Shown here: positions 15,623 to 24,590 of the stretch, piece by piece
Numbering within the stretch: position 1 is the stretch's first letter
How the letters are laid out: each line of letters opens with the position of its first letter
DNA from: Exiguobacterium aurantiacum
GTDB lineage: Bacteria > Bacillota > Bacilli > Exiguobacteriales > Exiguobacteriaceae
Reading direction: 5' to 3'
Assembly (NCBI RefSeq): GCF_001766415.1
Contig: NZ_MKXO01000003.1
Location: 186,001 to 250,000, forward strand
DNA: 64,000 nt
Notes under the pieces: model-generated
What the model was told of the DNA's origin: nothing
Databases searched by the model: none
What the model saw: only the letters and a program-made list of their open reading frames with translations
Made by a program: the position numbers and the translations under genes

Positions 15623-17461
15623 ATGGCATGGAAAGAAAAATGGTCAGCGGCTGTACGTCGATTGAACCTGCGTCGCATCGATGTCCGCCGCTTTACATGG
15701 AAACCGAAACAACGGAAACGACAAAAAGTAGAGACATCCGCGCCTTCAAGTAAAGGCCTGACGATTCGTCAAAAGTTATGGGGACTCGTCATCCTCGCAC
15801 TCGTCATGGTCGCCGGTGTCGGCGGCTACTCGCTATTGTCACTCGCCGACGCGAACCGTCAAGGCGACGATATCGTCAACAACTGGAATAAAGGGCTCGA
15901 CTACGCCCACGAACTAAACACGCTCGCCGCGAACTATCGTGCGCTCGAACTCGAGCATATCGTGACCGAGGACGCGGCCGGAAAAGAAGAATTGATGGCG
16001 AGACTGAAAGAGATTCGGACCCAAATCAATGAACTCGCGCCGAAATATGAGGCGACAGCGTCAGGCGAAACCGATAAAGAATTGTTCGCCAACTTCGCCC
16101 GCCAATGGGAGATGTATCAACGCGTGTCAGACAACATGCTCATCTTTAGTACATCGGGCAACAACGGCATGGCCCGCTCGTACTACGATGCCCAGTCCCA
16201 GTCTACATATGAGAACTTTACGCAACGCCTGACCGAACTCGTCGATTACAACTCAGAAGGCTCGCGGCAAGTCGGGGCGGACATGGAGCGTGAGTTCCAA
16301 CAAGCGCTCATCGCCTTGCTGGCCGTGACGGTTGGGGCGATCGTGATCCTCTTGTTCCTCGGGATGAGTCTACTTCGTTCGATCATCAAGCCGATGCGGA
16401 TGCTCCAGACGAAATTCGATGAACTGGCGTCACAAGGCGGGGATTTGACAATGTCGATCCCGGTCACGTCGAACGATGAGATCGCGCAAGTGAGCCGTTC
16501 GTTCAACGCCTTCCTCGCCTCGCTTCGTGAGATTATGATTGATGTCGACGAGACGGCGAAAGTCGTGCTCACATCGTCGCAAGAAGTCGCCGCGGAAGTG
16601 ACCCAACTGAGCCGTTATATGGAAGAGACGTCAGGTACGGTCGAAGAACTGACGGCCGGGATGGAAGAGACGGCTGCTTCGTCGCAAGAGATGAGTGCCT
16701 CGACGACCGAGATGGGCAGCTCGATCGATACGATCGTCGAACTCTCGAACGATAGTGCCCAAACAGCTGGACATGTCGAACAGCGTGCCCACGCGATGCG
16801 TACGCAAGCCATCGCCTCGAAGACGGAAGCGAACGCCATCATCCAGAAAAAACGCGTCGAGCTCGATGAGGCGATTAAAGGTGCCAAGTCGGTCGAAGAG
16901 ATCCGCGTCTTGACGAGTGCGATCCTCACGATTGCCGACCAGACGAACCTGCTCGCCTTGAACGCATCGATCGAGGCGGCACGAGCCGGTGACGCCGGAC
17001 GAGGATTTGCCGTCGTCGCGTCAGAAATCCGTAAGCTCGCCGAGAACTCGCGTCAAACCGTGAACGAGATTCAAGCGGTATCGAATACGGTCATCGATTC
17101 GGTCGAACGGCTCAATACGAGCTCGGCGGATATGCTCACGTTCTTGAACACGAACGTGCTCGCCGACTACGACCGGCTCGAGGAATCGGCAACGCAGTAC
17201 GAAGAGGACGCGACCGTATTCGGCAAGACGGCGAACACGTTTGAGACGAACGCGCTGCAGCTCCGCCATATGACCGATAGCATTTTGCACGTCATCCAAG
17301 AAGTCGCGACGACCGTGACGGAAGGAGCGGACGGGACGCAGTCGATCTCAGAGAAAGTCCAACTGTCCGTCGAACGGTTCAACGATGTCCAACAGCGGAT
17401 GAACGAGACGGAACAGCGGGCGACCGAACTATCGAATCGCGTGTCACAGTTCAAGTTATGA
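15623..17461 (+). CDS. Methyl-accepting chemotaxis protein
   Basis: A 612-residue transmembrane chemoreceptor. After an unusual basic cytoplasmic leader of about 48 residues (with [14 protein letters not shown]) come membrane segment 1 (about 51-73), a four-helix-bundle type external sensor, membrane segment 2 (about 227-250), HAMP, and a signalling domain with hairpin tip [20 protein letters not shown] near residue 436. There is no C-terminal CheR-docking pentapeptide. It transmits ligand occupancy to CheA/CheW. Single gene with its own promoter and terminator; ligand unknown. Confidence 0.92.
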   Translation: MAWKEKWSAAVRRLNLRRIDVRRFTWKPKQRKRQKVETSAPSSKGLTIRQKLWGLVILALVMVAGVGGYSLLSLADANRQGDDIVNNWNKGLDYAHELNTLAANYRALELEHIVTEDAAGKEELMARLKEIRTQINELAPKYEATASGETDKELFANFARQWEMYQRVSDNMLIFSTSGNNGMARSYYDAQSQSTYENFTQRLTELVDYNSEGSRQVGADMEREFQQALIALLAVTVGAIVILLFLGMSLLRSIIKPMRMLQTKFDELASQGGDLTMSIPVTSNDEIAQVSRSFNAFLASLREIMIDVDETAKVVLTSSQEVAAEVTQLSRYMEETSGTVEELTAGMEETAASSQEMSASTTEMGSSIDTIVELSNDSAQTAGHVEQRAHAMRTQAIASKTEANAIIQKKRVELDEAIKGAKSVEEIRVLTSAILTIADQTNLLALNASIEAARAGDAGRGFAVVASEIRKLAENSRQTVNEIQAVSNTVIDSVERLNTSSADMLTFLNTNVLADYDRLEESATQYEEDATVFGKTANTFETNALQLRHMTDSILHVIQEVATTVTEGADGTQSISEKVQLSVERFNDVQQRMNETEQRATELSNRVSQFKL

Positions 17462-17466
17462 AACCG

Positions 17467-17493
17467 GACCACAGTCAAACGACTGTGGTCTTT
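17467..17493 (+). terminator. Terminator of first chemoreceptor gene
   Basis: GACCACAGTC/GACTGTGGTC stem with a four-base loop, then TTT. Confidence 0.7.
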
Positions 17494-17563
17494 AATTGTG
17501 ACAAAAATTGGAACATAAAACTGATAAAGGTAGTCAATAAGAAGTCAGACTTCTTTTATTTGG

Positions 17564-17590
17564 TACATATTAGGTTTCGTCATCCGATAT
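17564..17590 (+). promoter_or_regulatory. SigD-like promoter of second chemoreceptor gene
   Basis: TACA at 17564-17567, a 15-base spacer and TCCGATAT at 17583-17590; the -10 element matches seven of eight bases of the SigD consensus. Confidence 0.55.
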
Positions 17591-17652
17591 AAGAGTGGCA
17601 ATACAAAATTAGAGAGAAGTAGAGGTGGGAGAGGACGTGTTCCTCAAAAGAG

Positions 17653-19356
17653 ATGAAACGATTGAAAACACTGTCATTAACGCAAAAATTATTTAGTGGT
17701 ATCGGACTTATTTTATTGTTCGTTGCGTTCGGCATGGGCTATAACTTATGGACGCTTCAAAATATGACGAATCAGTATGAAGATATGATTAGCCATGATG
17801 TGATGAAGATGAAGGCGGCCGACGACCTGTCGCTCGGCATGACGCGTCAGGCATATGGACTTCGGGGTTACATACTCGAGCAAGATGACTCGCGTCTCGA
17901 CGCAGAGAAACGTGGGTCAGAAGACAAGAAACAGGCGATTCAGACACTCATCGAACTTGCCGAGACAGAAGAAGAACAGACAGAACTCGAGAATCTTTTA
18001 TCCTATGCAACCGGCTATGATGAGTTAGCCGCCCAATTGATTGCAGCAATCGATGAAGGGGACGAAGAGGCGATCGACCGACTCGCACTTCGACTCATGC
18101 CGGATGTGACAGCGTCAATCACGGAGACGGGCGAGCGGTTACAAGCCGAGTCAGAGGCGGAGATGTTCGAGCAGCAACGAAGACTTGAAAAGTTAGGTGA
18201 GAAGGCACTCTTTTACTCGGAGGGTATCGCGATTTTCATCCTACTCTTGACGGTCGGTGCCGGCTACGCCTTGAAACAAATGGTGACCGTCCCGCTCCGG
18301 ATGTTGTCAGACGAAGTCGCCGTCGTCGCGAATGGCGATTTGACACGCGCCGACTTGGACGCGCTGACGCGTGACGAGATCGGGCAGCTCATGGTCGGCT
18401 TCAACCAAATGAAAGGCAACTTGCGTGAGTTGATCAATGAAGTGAACCGTAACGCCCAAGAAATCACGGCGCAATCGGAAGAACTTTACGCCAGCACGGA
18501 AGAGATGTCGTCTCAAACTGAAGAAACGACGCGGATGATCGAGGCGGTCGTCGAAGAGACGATTCAACAAGCGAAAGAAGCGACGGGCAGTGCCAAAGCG
18601 GTCGCTGCGGCCGATGAAGGCGTCGAACAGATCGCTCGTTCAATCGGGACGATCAGCGAAGACGTCGCGATGAGTCTAAAGCTCGCCGAACAAGGGGACG
18701 AGACGATTCAACAAGCGAAACAAGAAGTGCTCGCCCTTGCAACCGAGACACGAATGACCGGGGAATCGATCGCGGCGTTGAAACATCAGTCGGACGAGAT
18801 CGCCTTGATCACGGAAGTCATCCAATCAATCACGGACCAGACAAACTTGCTCGCCTTGAACGCGGCCATCGAAGCGGCCCGGGCCGGTGAACAAGGTAAA
18901 GGGTTTGCCGTCGTCGCCGAAGAAGTCCGGAAACTCGCCGAGCAGTCGAAACAGTCGGCGACACGGATCGCCGGGTTGATCGAATCGATCCAAGTCCAAT
19001 CGAACGCCGTGCTCGCAAGGCACGAACTCAGTGCGAAGCGGGTCGAGGCGAATACGAAACTGTTGGAGAAAGCGACAAACGCGTTCCAACAAATCGTCGT
19101 CCAACTCGAGACGTCGGTTGAGAACACGAAACATATTCGTGTCGCCTCAAACGAGATCGCTTTGACGACAAAACAAGTCGCCACGGCCGCCCTCGGGATT
19201 GCGACCGAGAGCGAACAGATGGCGCAGACGATGCGTTCGGTCGGCGAGACAGCCGATTCACAGCTCGCGATGATCCAAGAGTTGAACGGCGTCGCCGAGT
19301 CGCTCGGGAATATGACGGGCGATCTGCAAACGTTGATCGGAAAATTCAATACGTGA
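17653..19356 (+). CDS. Methyl-accepting chemotaxis protein
   Basis: A 567-residue chemoreceptor: membrane segment at about 12-32, external four-helix-bundle domain (about 33-185), second membrane segment (about 190-212), HAMP and a signalling domain with hairpin tip [20 protein letters not shown] near residue 395. Its normal short N-terminus contrasts with the neighbouring receptor. The ribosome binding site before ATG 17653 is weak and very close, so the exact start is uncertain. The two receptors are separate transcription units but share promoter type. Confidence 0.92.
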   Translation: MKRLKTLSLTQKLFSGIGLILLFVAFGMGYNLWTLQNMTNQYEDMISHDVMKMKAADDLSLGMTRQAYGLRGYILEQDDSRLDAEKRGSEDKKQAIQTLIELAETEEEQTELENLLSYATGYDELAAQLIAAIDEGDEEAIDRLALRLMPDVTASITETGERLQAESEAEMFEQQRRLEKLGEKALFYSEGIAIFILLLTVGAGYALKQMVTVPLRMLSDEVAVVANGDLTRADLDALTRDEIGQLMVGFNQMKGNLRELINEVNRNAQEITAQSEELYASTEEMSSQTEETTRMIEAVVEETIQQAKEATGSAKAVAAADEGVEQIARSIGTISEDVAMSLKLAEQGDETIQQAKQEVLALATETRMTGESIAALKHQSDEIALITEVIQSITDQTNLLALNAAIEAARAGEQGKGFAVVAEEVRKLAEQSKQSATRIAGLIESIQVQSNAVLARHELSAKRVEANTKLLEKATNAFQQIVVQLETSVENTKHIRVASNEIALTTKQVATAALGIATESEQMAQTMRSVGETADSQLAMIQELNGVAESLGNMTGDLQTLIGKFNT

Positions 19357-19372
19357 CAAACACAATCGAATC

Positions 19373-19496
19373 AGCTCGTCCTTTCGGCGCCTCCGCTTTC
19401 CTAGGGGCAAGCAGGGAGCCGCATCGCGACTTCGTCGCTGCTGGGTCTCCCTTCGCTTGCTGATCCCTCAGGAGTCTGCGGCGCCATGAACGAGCT
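19373..19496. repeat. GC-rich palindromic intergenic repeat
   Basis: About 124 bases bounded by imperfect inverted ends (AGCTCGT...GGCGCCTCCGC at the left, GCGGCGCC...ACGAGCT at the right), with internal complementary segments such as AAGCAGGGAG and CTCCCTTCGCTT. Such elements, with GGCGCCTCCGC at one end and GGAGTCTGCGGCGCC at the other, recall dispersed repeats seen many times in Bacillales genomes. It encodes nothing. Whether it is a mobile remnant or a structured RNA cannot be told from one copy. Confidence 0.6.
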
Positions 19497-19500
19497 TCGC

Positions 19501-19535
19501 AAGCGGTCGCCCTCTGGGGTGGCCGCTTGTCATTT
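19501..19535 (+). terminator. Hairpin, possible terminator
   Basis: AAGCGGTCGCCC pairs imperfectly with GGGGTGGCCGCTT, followed by GTCATTTT. The remaining 19536-19708 shows no gene. Confidence 0.4.
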
Positions 19536-19708
19536 TCTAAGGGCTCAACGACAGAAAAAAAGCCTGCGTCATGTGCACGAACCTAGGAAACGGAAACTGA
19601 TAGCTAAAAGCATTCCTCGGACGGCTTTTGTACGTTCAAAGGATTGACGATGCTACGTTTCGGGAATTGCGGGAGAGAATGCAATTTAAACAGAAAAGGG
19701 GAATTCAG

Positions 19709-20458
19709 ATGAAATATACGGTCATCACAGGGGCAAGTTCAGGCATCGGCTACGAGGCGGCGAAGCAGCTTGCCAAGCAGGGTAAATCATTCGTGCTCGT
19801 CGCGCGTCGCACGGACGAGCTTCAAAAATTGCGTGACGAGATCAAGTCAATCTCACCAGACAGCGACGTCATCCTCAAAACGAATGACTTGTCATATAGT
19901 GAAAACGTCTATGCACTCTATGAGTCGCTCGCCGACCTCGATATCGAGACGTGGATCAATAACGCCGGGTTCGGAGACTCGAATCTTGTGAAAGACGCCG
20001 AAGTCGGAAAAATGGAAAACATGATTCGTCTAAACGTCGAGGCGCTGACCGTCTTGTCGAACTTGTACGTTCGGGACTACCACAAGGTCGAAGGAGCGAC
20101 ACTCCTAAACATCGCCTCGGTCGTCGGCTACCGCATCGCGGCGAAAGGGGTCACGTACAGCGCGACGAAGTTCTTCGTCAGCGCCTACACGGAAGGACTC
20201 GCCCAAGAGCTCATCCAAAACGGGGACAAGCTGCGAGCGAAAGTGCTCGCACCGGCTGCGACCGAGACCGGATTCGCGAGCCGGGCCCGCGAGGAAGAGA
20301 ACTTCGATTACAGTGAGAACGTCGCGAAGTACCATACGGCCGAAGAGATGGCCGAGTTTTTAGTTCAATTGCTTGAGAGCGATCAAACGGTCGGCATCGT
20401 CAATCACGAGGACTACTCATTTGAACTGCGCGGACCGATTCACCCGTATATGGGGTGA
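19709..20458 (+). CDS. Short-chain dehydrogenase/reductase
   Basis: A 249-residue NAD(P)-dependent oxidoreductase of the classical SDR family. The nucleotide-binding TGASSGIG motif, the NNAG motif, Ser in NIASVVGYR and the catalytic YSATK are all present; ARR after the second strand suggests NADP preference. ATG at 19709 follows AAAAGGGG; an in-frame extension upstream has no site. The substrate is unknown. Single gene ending at a strong hairpin. Confidence 0.9.
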   Translation: MKYTVITGASSGIGYEAAKQLAKQGKSFVLVARRTDELQKLRDEIKSISPDSDVILKTNDLSYSENVYALYESLADLDIETWINNAGFGDSNLVKDAEVGKMENMIRLNVEALTVLSNLYVRDYHKVEGATLLNIASVVGYRIAAKGVTYSATKFFVSAYTEGLAQELIQNGDKLRAKVLAPAATETGFASRAREEENFDYSENVAKYHTAEEMAEFLVQLLESDQTVGIVNHEDYSFELRGPIHPYMG

Positions 20459-20486
20459 GTTAGACAGCGTTCAATACCATAAGCAG

Positions 20487-20523
20487 ACGACAGCCCGAAC
20501 TCTTTTTGAGTTCGGGCTGTCGT
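20487..20523. terminator. Convergent-gene terminator
   Basis: Perfect 16-base stem (20487-20502 and 20508-20523), loop TTTTT, abutting the stop codon of the minus-strand gene at 20524. Confidence 0.75.
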
Positions 20524-21405
20524 TTAGGATTGTCGCATCGTATCCGCATAGCCCCCGGTCAGGCGGTGGGTCAGGCGATGGTACCAGTAGCGCAGACGCA
20601 GGCGATATACATACGTTCGGGACGTGTTCGGCAAGACGACGTTATCGATATAGTCGGCGAACATGGCGCGGAACATTTTGTCCTCACTATCGTCGTACGT
20701 CGCGCTCCACATGCCGTGCTCTTCGACTTCGAGCAGCGTCGCGATCGTCTCGTCGTCGAGTTGACCGTCTTCCGGCAAACGTTTGACGAGCATCTCGACC
20801 CGGTGGCTGCAAATCGAGGCATAGAGCGAATGGGCCCGTGGGTTTCGCGGATTTGCGTTCAAATAGCCGATTGCGGCTTTGAGCAGCTCGTCGTTCATCT
20901 CGAGCGGGATCTCATCGAACGCTTGGAAGAATTCGAGCAACATCGGCACGGTCTCTTCGCTGAAACCGGCGAGACGGACGTAGTGCATGATGTGTAAGCC
21001 CGCTTCGCCGTAGAATTTACGATTGAAGTAATGGACGGCAAGGGCGCGCCGTGTCATCGGTACGTCCGGATAGCGCTCGACGGCGCGGCAGTAATGTTGC
21101 TCGGCCTCAAACGTAAACCCGGCGTCTTCGCTGAGGGCGCCGTGCAGGCAATGGATGAGGTAATGGTCGCCCATCGTACTCGCGGTTTCGAGCACTTGTC
21201 TGGCTGTCTTGAAATCGCCTTCGCGAATGAGCGGATAAGCGCGCATCGCCGGGAAGAACGGGTCGTTCGGGAAAGCCGTCTCGCCGCGGACGATGAGCGT
21301 CTCGATGGCCTCGGCGTTATAGTCTTCGATCAACTCTTCAAGGAGCATCATCTCAAGGAAGGTGCGCTGAAAGTCTGGGGTGTGTAAGTCGATGGTGTGT
21401 TTCAA
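20524..21405 (-). CDS. Tetratricopeptide-repeat-like protein
   Basis: A 293-residue, entirely helical soluble protein with TPR-like helix pairs, for example AMRAYPLIREGDFKTARQVL, then AEQHYCRAVERYPDVPMTRR and AIGYLNANPRNPRAHSLYAS. No catalytic domain is visible; such proteins act as protein-binding scaffolds. The start is TTG at 21405 because GGGAGGG lies about eight bases upstream. Single gene. Confidence 0.6.
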   Translation of the reverse strand: MKHTIDLHTPDFQRTFLEMMLLEELIEDYNAEAIETLIVRGETAFPNDPFFPAMRAYPLIREGDFKTARQVLETASTMGDHYLIHCLHGALSEDAGFTFEAEQHYCRAVERYPDVPMTRRALAVHYFNRKFYGEAGLHIMHYVRLAGFSEETVPMLLEFFQAFDEIPLEMNDELLKAAIGYLNANPRNPRAHSLYASICSHRVEMLVKRLPEDGQLDDETIATLLEVEEHGMWSATYDDSEDKMFRAMFADYIDNVVLPNTSRTYVYRLRLRYWYHRLTHRLTGGYADTMRQS

Positions 21406-21533
21406 ATGAGGTCCCTCCCAGCTTTTGTGATTGTCGCTTTATTATACAAGTCAATCGCTTCACGAAGTAGCATTATTTGAAAAAATGGGAAAAGAAAAGA
21501 GGGGGAGCGCATTTGGGGGAAGGAGGGATCAAC

Positions 21534-21758
21534 GTGGTCACGTTCACGGGCTATATCGTCGAACTCGAGGCAGCGCGAATTCGGGTCGCACCGAAGTTGG
21601 AGGCTGAACCGTTCGACGGCATCGTGTTTCATCTAGACGAGCAGATTGGGGACATATCAACGCTCACGGTCGGCCAATTCGTGCGGGTCGAGCATAGTGA
21701 GATGATGACGAAATCATTGCCGCCCCAGGCGGCGGCGCACCGGATTGATGTGCTATGA
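21534..21758 (+). CDS. DUF3221-like small protein
   Basis: A 74-residue beta-rich protein. GTG at 21534 is chosen because GGAAGGAGGG precedes it. VTFTGYIVELEAARIRV, then LTVGQFVRVEHSEMM and the closing SLPPQAAAHRIDVL fit the DUF3221 pattern (GYV...VGqxV...SxPxqAxA). Members are usually lipoproteins or exported; this one has no signal peptide. Probably co-transcribed with the small membrane protein at 21778. Confidence 0.5.
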   Translation: MVTFTGYIVELEAARIRVAPKLEAEPFDGIVFHLDEQIGDISTLTVGQFVRVEHSEMMTKSLPPQAAAHRIDVL

Positions 21759-21777
21759 TGGATAAGAGGTGAGTCAT

Positions 21778-21942
21778 ATGGGACAGTGGAATTTTCTTTG
21801 GCTCGGCGGCGTCATCGCGCTGAGCGCATTTCTCGTCTGGCTCTTGCAAGACGCGATCCCGTTTTGGATGCTATCGATTTTGCTGCTGTTACTCGGGGCC
21901 GCGGTCGGTAACGTGCAACGCAAATTGAATAAGGGCGAGTAA
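21778..21942 (+). CDS. Two-segment small membrane protein
   Basis: A 54-residue protein with two membrane segments (FLWLGGVIALSAFLVWLL and FWMLSILLLLLGAAVG) and a basic tail VQRKLNKGE. AAGAGGTGAGTCAT precedes the ATG. I recognise no family. Its transcript ends at the hairpin at 21943. Confidence 0.6.
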   Translation: MGQWNFLWLGGVIALSAFLVWLLQDAIPFWMLSILLLLLGAAVGNVQRKLNKGE

Positions 21943-21979
21943 AAAGCACGTCTTCCGATTTAGTCGGAAGGCGTGCTTT
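21943..21979. terminator. Bidirectional terminator containing a stop codon
   Basis: Sixteen-base stem with one G-T pair (21943-21958 and 21964-21979). The stop codon of the minus-strand gene (21960-21962) lies in the loop. Confidence 0.8.
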
Positions 21980-23306
21980 CTTCGTCTCGCTCTGTGGCAG
22001 CCGGTTTAGCTTTTTCTTCTTTAGCAGGCTTTTCTTGTTTAGCAGGCTGTTCTTGTTTAGCAGGTTGTTCTTGTTTAGCAGGCTGTTCTTTTTTAGCAGG
22101 TTGTTCTTGTTTAGCAGGCTGTTCTTTTTTAACAGGCTTTTCTTGTTTAACGGGCTGTTCTTTTTCAACATGCTTTTCTTGTTTAGCGGGTTGGTCTTTT
22201 TTAACCGGTTTTTCTTCTGTGACTGGTTTCTCTTTTGGCTGATCTTTCGGTTTGCTTTCTTGCTTTTTGACTGGTTTCTCTGCTTCAGCCGCTGGTTTTT
22301 CAGGCGCCACCGGTTCTGCCGGTTCTGTCACAGGAGGTTCCGGCGTGACCGGTTCTTCTGTGACGGGAGGCGGCGTCGGTTCTTCAGCTGGCACTTCCGG
22401 TTCAACGACTTCAGGCTCTGGCGTTTCCTCTGGCGTTGCCGGTGCGTCTTCAACCGGCTCTTCGGCAGGCGCGACCGGTTCTGGTGCAGCTTCCGGGGCC
22501 TCGGCTTCTGGTTGCGGCGCTGGCGCTGGTTCCGTCACGGGTTGCTCATTTCGAGGTGGCGTGATTGGTGCGACCGGTGCTAGTTTAGCTAACGGTGGCG
22601 CTGGTGTGTCCGATTCAAGAAACGCGAGCACGTCTTGTTCGAACAGGGCGACCGGGAGTGCTTTTGACTTGAGGTGCATGGCGAGTACCCGTCCATCTGA
22701 AGCGACAATCGGACTGCCGATTGCCCGTCTCGGGATATCGAACTCGCGCTCATACCCGGTTTCATTGAACGTCATCTGGCCTTCGATCCGTTTAGACGGC
22801 ATGAGCGTGATGAGCGTTTCGTCCGCCGCAGCAATCGCGTGACTGAACATGAACGGCGTCTCTTTCATTTGATTGATCCGGATGACGGCGATGTCGACGG
22901 TACGTCCGACGACGGTCCCTTTAATTTTCTTCCCATTGTGGTCGATTGTCATCGTCGTCAAACCTTCAACATTATGGGCAGCCGTCAAAATGTCTTGCGG
23001 GCTGATTAAAAACCCTGTCCCGGCACCGACAGAAAACAGACTTTTCTCGAGCGTCGCCAAATCAATCATCGAAGCGTTATCGGCTGAGACGGTGTCTTCG
23101 GCGATGTTCAAGTTGACTTTGTCAGCGAGTGAGTCCGTCGAACGAGGAGCTTCTTTCAAATAGGCGACTGTTAAAATAGAGATGAATGCGATAAGTGCAA
23201 TCACGGTCGGAATGGCAATCCATTTCAAGCGACGGGGGCGATGGCCACACGTCGGACAAGCAGTTGTTTTTGAGCGGGTCTTCGTTCCGCAGCGTGGACA
23301 AGTCAC
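21960..23306 (-). CDS. Zinc-ribbon membrane protein with inactivated trypsin-like domain and Pro/Glu/Lys repeat tail
   Basis: A 448-residue protein. GTG at 23306 is chosen because GAAGGTG precedes it and the protein then begins directly with the zinc ribbon (CPRCGTKTRSKTTACPTCGH). A membrane segment (about 28-50) follows, then a trypsin-like domain (about 75-235) with His in TAAHN and Asp in VDIAVI. The nucleophile motif GNSGGP is replaced by RAIGSPIV, so Ile stands where Ser is needed: a likely pseudoprotease. The C-terminal 200 residues are Pro/Glu/Thr-rich, ending in six-residue KQEQPA-type repeats. The topology places the fold outside the cell. Function unknown; a ligand-binding or scaffold role is inference. 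Confidence 0.7.
   Translation of the reverse strand: MTCPRCGTKTRSKTTACPTCGHRPRRLKWIAIPTVIALIAFISILTVAYLKEAPRSTDSLADKVNLNIAEDTVSADNASMIDLATLEKSLFSVGAGTGFLISPQDILTAAHNVEGLTTMTIDHNGKKIKGTVVGRTVDIAVIRINQMKETPFMFSHAIAAADETLITLMPSKRIEGQMTFNETGYEREFDIPRRAIGSPIVASDGRVLAMHLKSKALPVALFEQDVLAFLESDTPAPPLAKLAPVAPITPPRNEQPVTEPAPAPQPEAEAPEAAPEPVAPAEEPVEDAPATPEETPEPEVVEPEVPAEEPTPPPVTEEPVTPEPPVTEPAEPVAPEKPAAEAEKPVKKQESKPKDQPKEKPVTEEKPVKKDQPAKQEKHVEKEQPVKQEKPVKKEQPAKQEQPAKKEQPAKQEQPAKQEQPAKQEKPAKEEKAKPAATERDEESTPSD
22015..22200. repeat. 18-base tandem repeats encoding KQEQPA units
   Basis: About ten near-identical 18-base units within the minus-strand gene, each coding for (K/Q)-E-(Q/K)-P-(A/V)-K. Copy number is likely to vary by slippage. 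Confidence 0.85.
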
Positions 23307-23461
23307 GAGGGTGACACCTTCTTTCATATACATAGATGATTAGCTATACCTTAAATAAAGAGGGGATAAACAATATTTTGACGGGGTAAGCAGACAGGGA
23401 TGGAATGAACTTCCGAAAATCGGGAAAGAAATAGATATCCTTCAAAAAGGGGGAAACGTCC

Positions 23462-24589
23462 ATGCAGCCCTTTTGGACAACGCGTGCGTTCCGTAATGGC
23501 ATCTGGGTACTGCTCATTTTGACGATCATCTTCATGGCGAAACAAGTCGAGTTTTTGTTCTATCCAATCGGTATCTTTTTCGCGACCGTACTGACACCGT
23601 TCTTGTTCGCCGGCATCTTGTTTTATTTGACGGTCGGTCTCGTCGATTTCCTTGAGATCAAATGGAAGCGACGGTCACTTGCGATTTTGAGCGTGCTCCT
23701 GTTGCTCCTCACCCTCGTCGTGTTGTTCGTCGTCACGCTCGGACCGCTCATCACAAGGCAACTGCTCGCGCTGCTTGACGCGTTCCCACGTTTTGCCGAA
23801 GGGAGCTATCGCCAGTTTTTGCTGCTGTACGGACGGCTCGAGGAATACGCGTGGTTTCGGGACTATGCCGAGCAGAACGCGGCATCGATTGAGACGTGGA
23901 TTCGTCAGTTGACCGACGCGCTCGGTTCACTCATCGGTACTGTCGCCGGTTCGCTCGGACGCGTGCTCGCGCTGATCGTGTCTGGACTGTTCACGTTGTT
24001 TATCGCGCTATTTTTGTACGTGTTCATGCTCATTGACGGGGGCAAGCTCGCGACGGCGATTGTGCGGTGGATCCCTGAGGCGTACGAACAAAACGCCCGC
24101 CATATCTTGCATGACATGCACGAGACGATCAAACGTTACGTCCGGGCCCAGCTGATCGTCTGTACGTTCGTCGGCTTCTTCGCGACAATCGCTCTTTGGC
24201 TACTCGACGTCCCGTTCTTCCTGCCGCTCGGTCTGTTCATTTTCGCAACGAACATCATCCCTTACTTCGGTCCGTTTCTCGGGGCCGCACCCGCCGTTTT
24301 GATTGCGTTCATCGACGAACCGGTCAAAGCGCTCTACGTCATCATCGCCATCACCATCGTCCAACAGCTTGACGCCAACGTCATCTCACCGCTCGTCCAA
24401 GGCAAGTCACTCCGTGTCCATCCCATCACCATCACCCTTGTCCTGCTCGTCGCGGGACGCCTCGCCGGTATCGTCGGCATGCTGCTCGCCGTCCCGTTCT
24501 ATGCTGTCCTGAAAGTCACATTCCTCAACTTGCAAAAACTATACGCGTTACGCAAAAAGTCGAAGCTTCCGATTGAAAGGAGCGACTAA
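23462..24589 (+). CDS. AI-2E family (PerM-type) transporter
   Basis: A 375-residue membrane protein with about eight membrane segments and the family signature NIIPYFGPFLGAAPAVLIAF followed by QQLDANVISPLVQGKSLRVH. Family members include exporters of AI-2-like signals and Na+/H+ antiporters, so the substrate cannot be assigned. AAAAAGGGGG precedes ATG at 23462. It is followed after one base by the M20 peptidase gene, so the two share a transcript. Confidence 0.85.
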   Translation: MQPFWTTRAFRNGIWVLLILTIIFMAKQVEFLFYPIGIFFATVLTPFLFAGILFYLTVGLVDFLEIKWKRRSLAILSVLLLLLTLVVLFVVTLGPLITRQLLALLDAFPRFAEGSYRQFLLLYGRLEEYAWFRDYAEQNAASIETWIRQLTDALGSLIGTVAGSLGRVLALIVSGLFTLFIALFLYVFMLIDGGKLATAIVRWIPEAYEQNARHILHDMHETIKRYVRAQLIVCTFVGFFATIALWLLDVPFFLPLGLFIFATNIIPYFGPFLGAAPAVLIAFIDEPVKALYVIIAITIVQQLDANVISPLVQGKSLRVHPITITLVLLVAGRLAGIVGMLLAVPFYAVLKVTFLNLQKLYALRKKSKLPIERSD

Positions 24590-24590
24590 T

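Noticed and set aside
19373-19535. Insertion sequence
   Set aside because: Inverted ends are present but there is no transposase frame and the element is only about 124 bases.
22015-22200. CRISPR array
   Set aside because: Regular 18-base repeats lie in frame in a coding region with no unique spacers.
22035-22842. Two long plus-strand ORFs rich in Phe/Leu/Arg or Gly/Ser across the repeat tail
   Set aside because: Complement of the Pro/Glu/Lys repeat-coding region of the minus-strand gene; the periodic composition keeps the opposite frames open.
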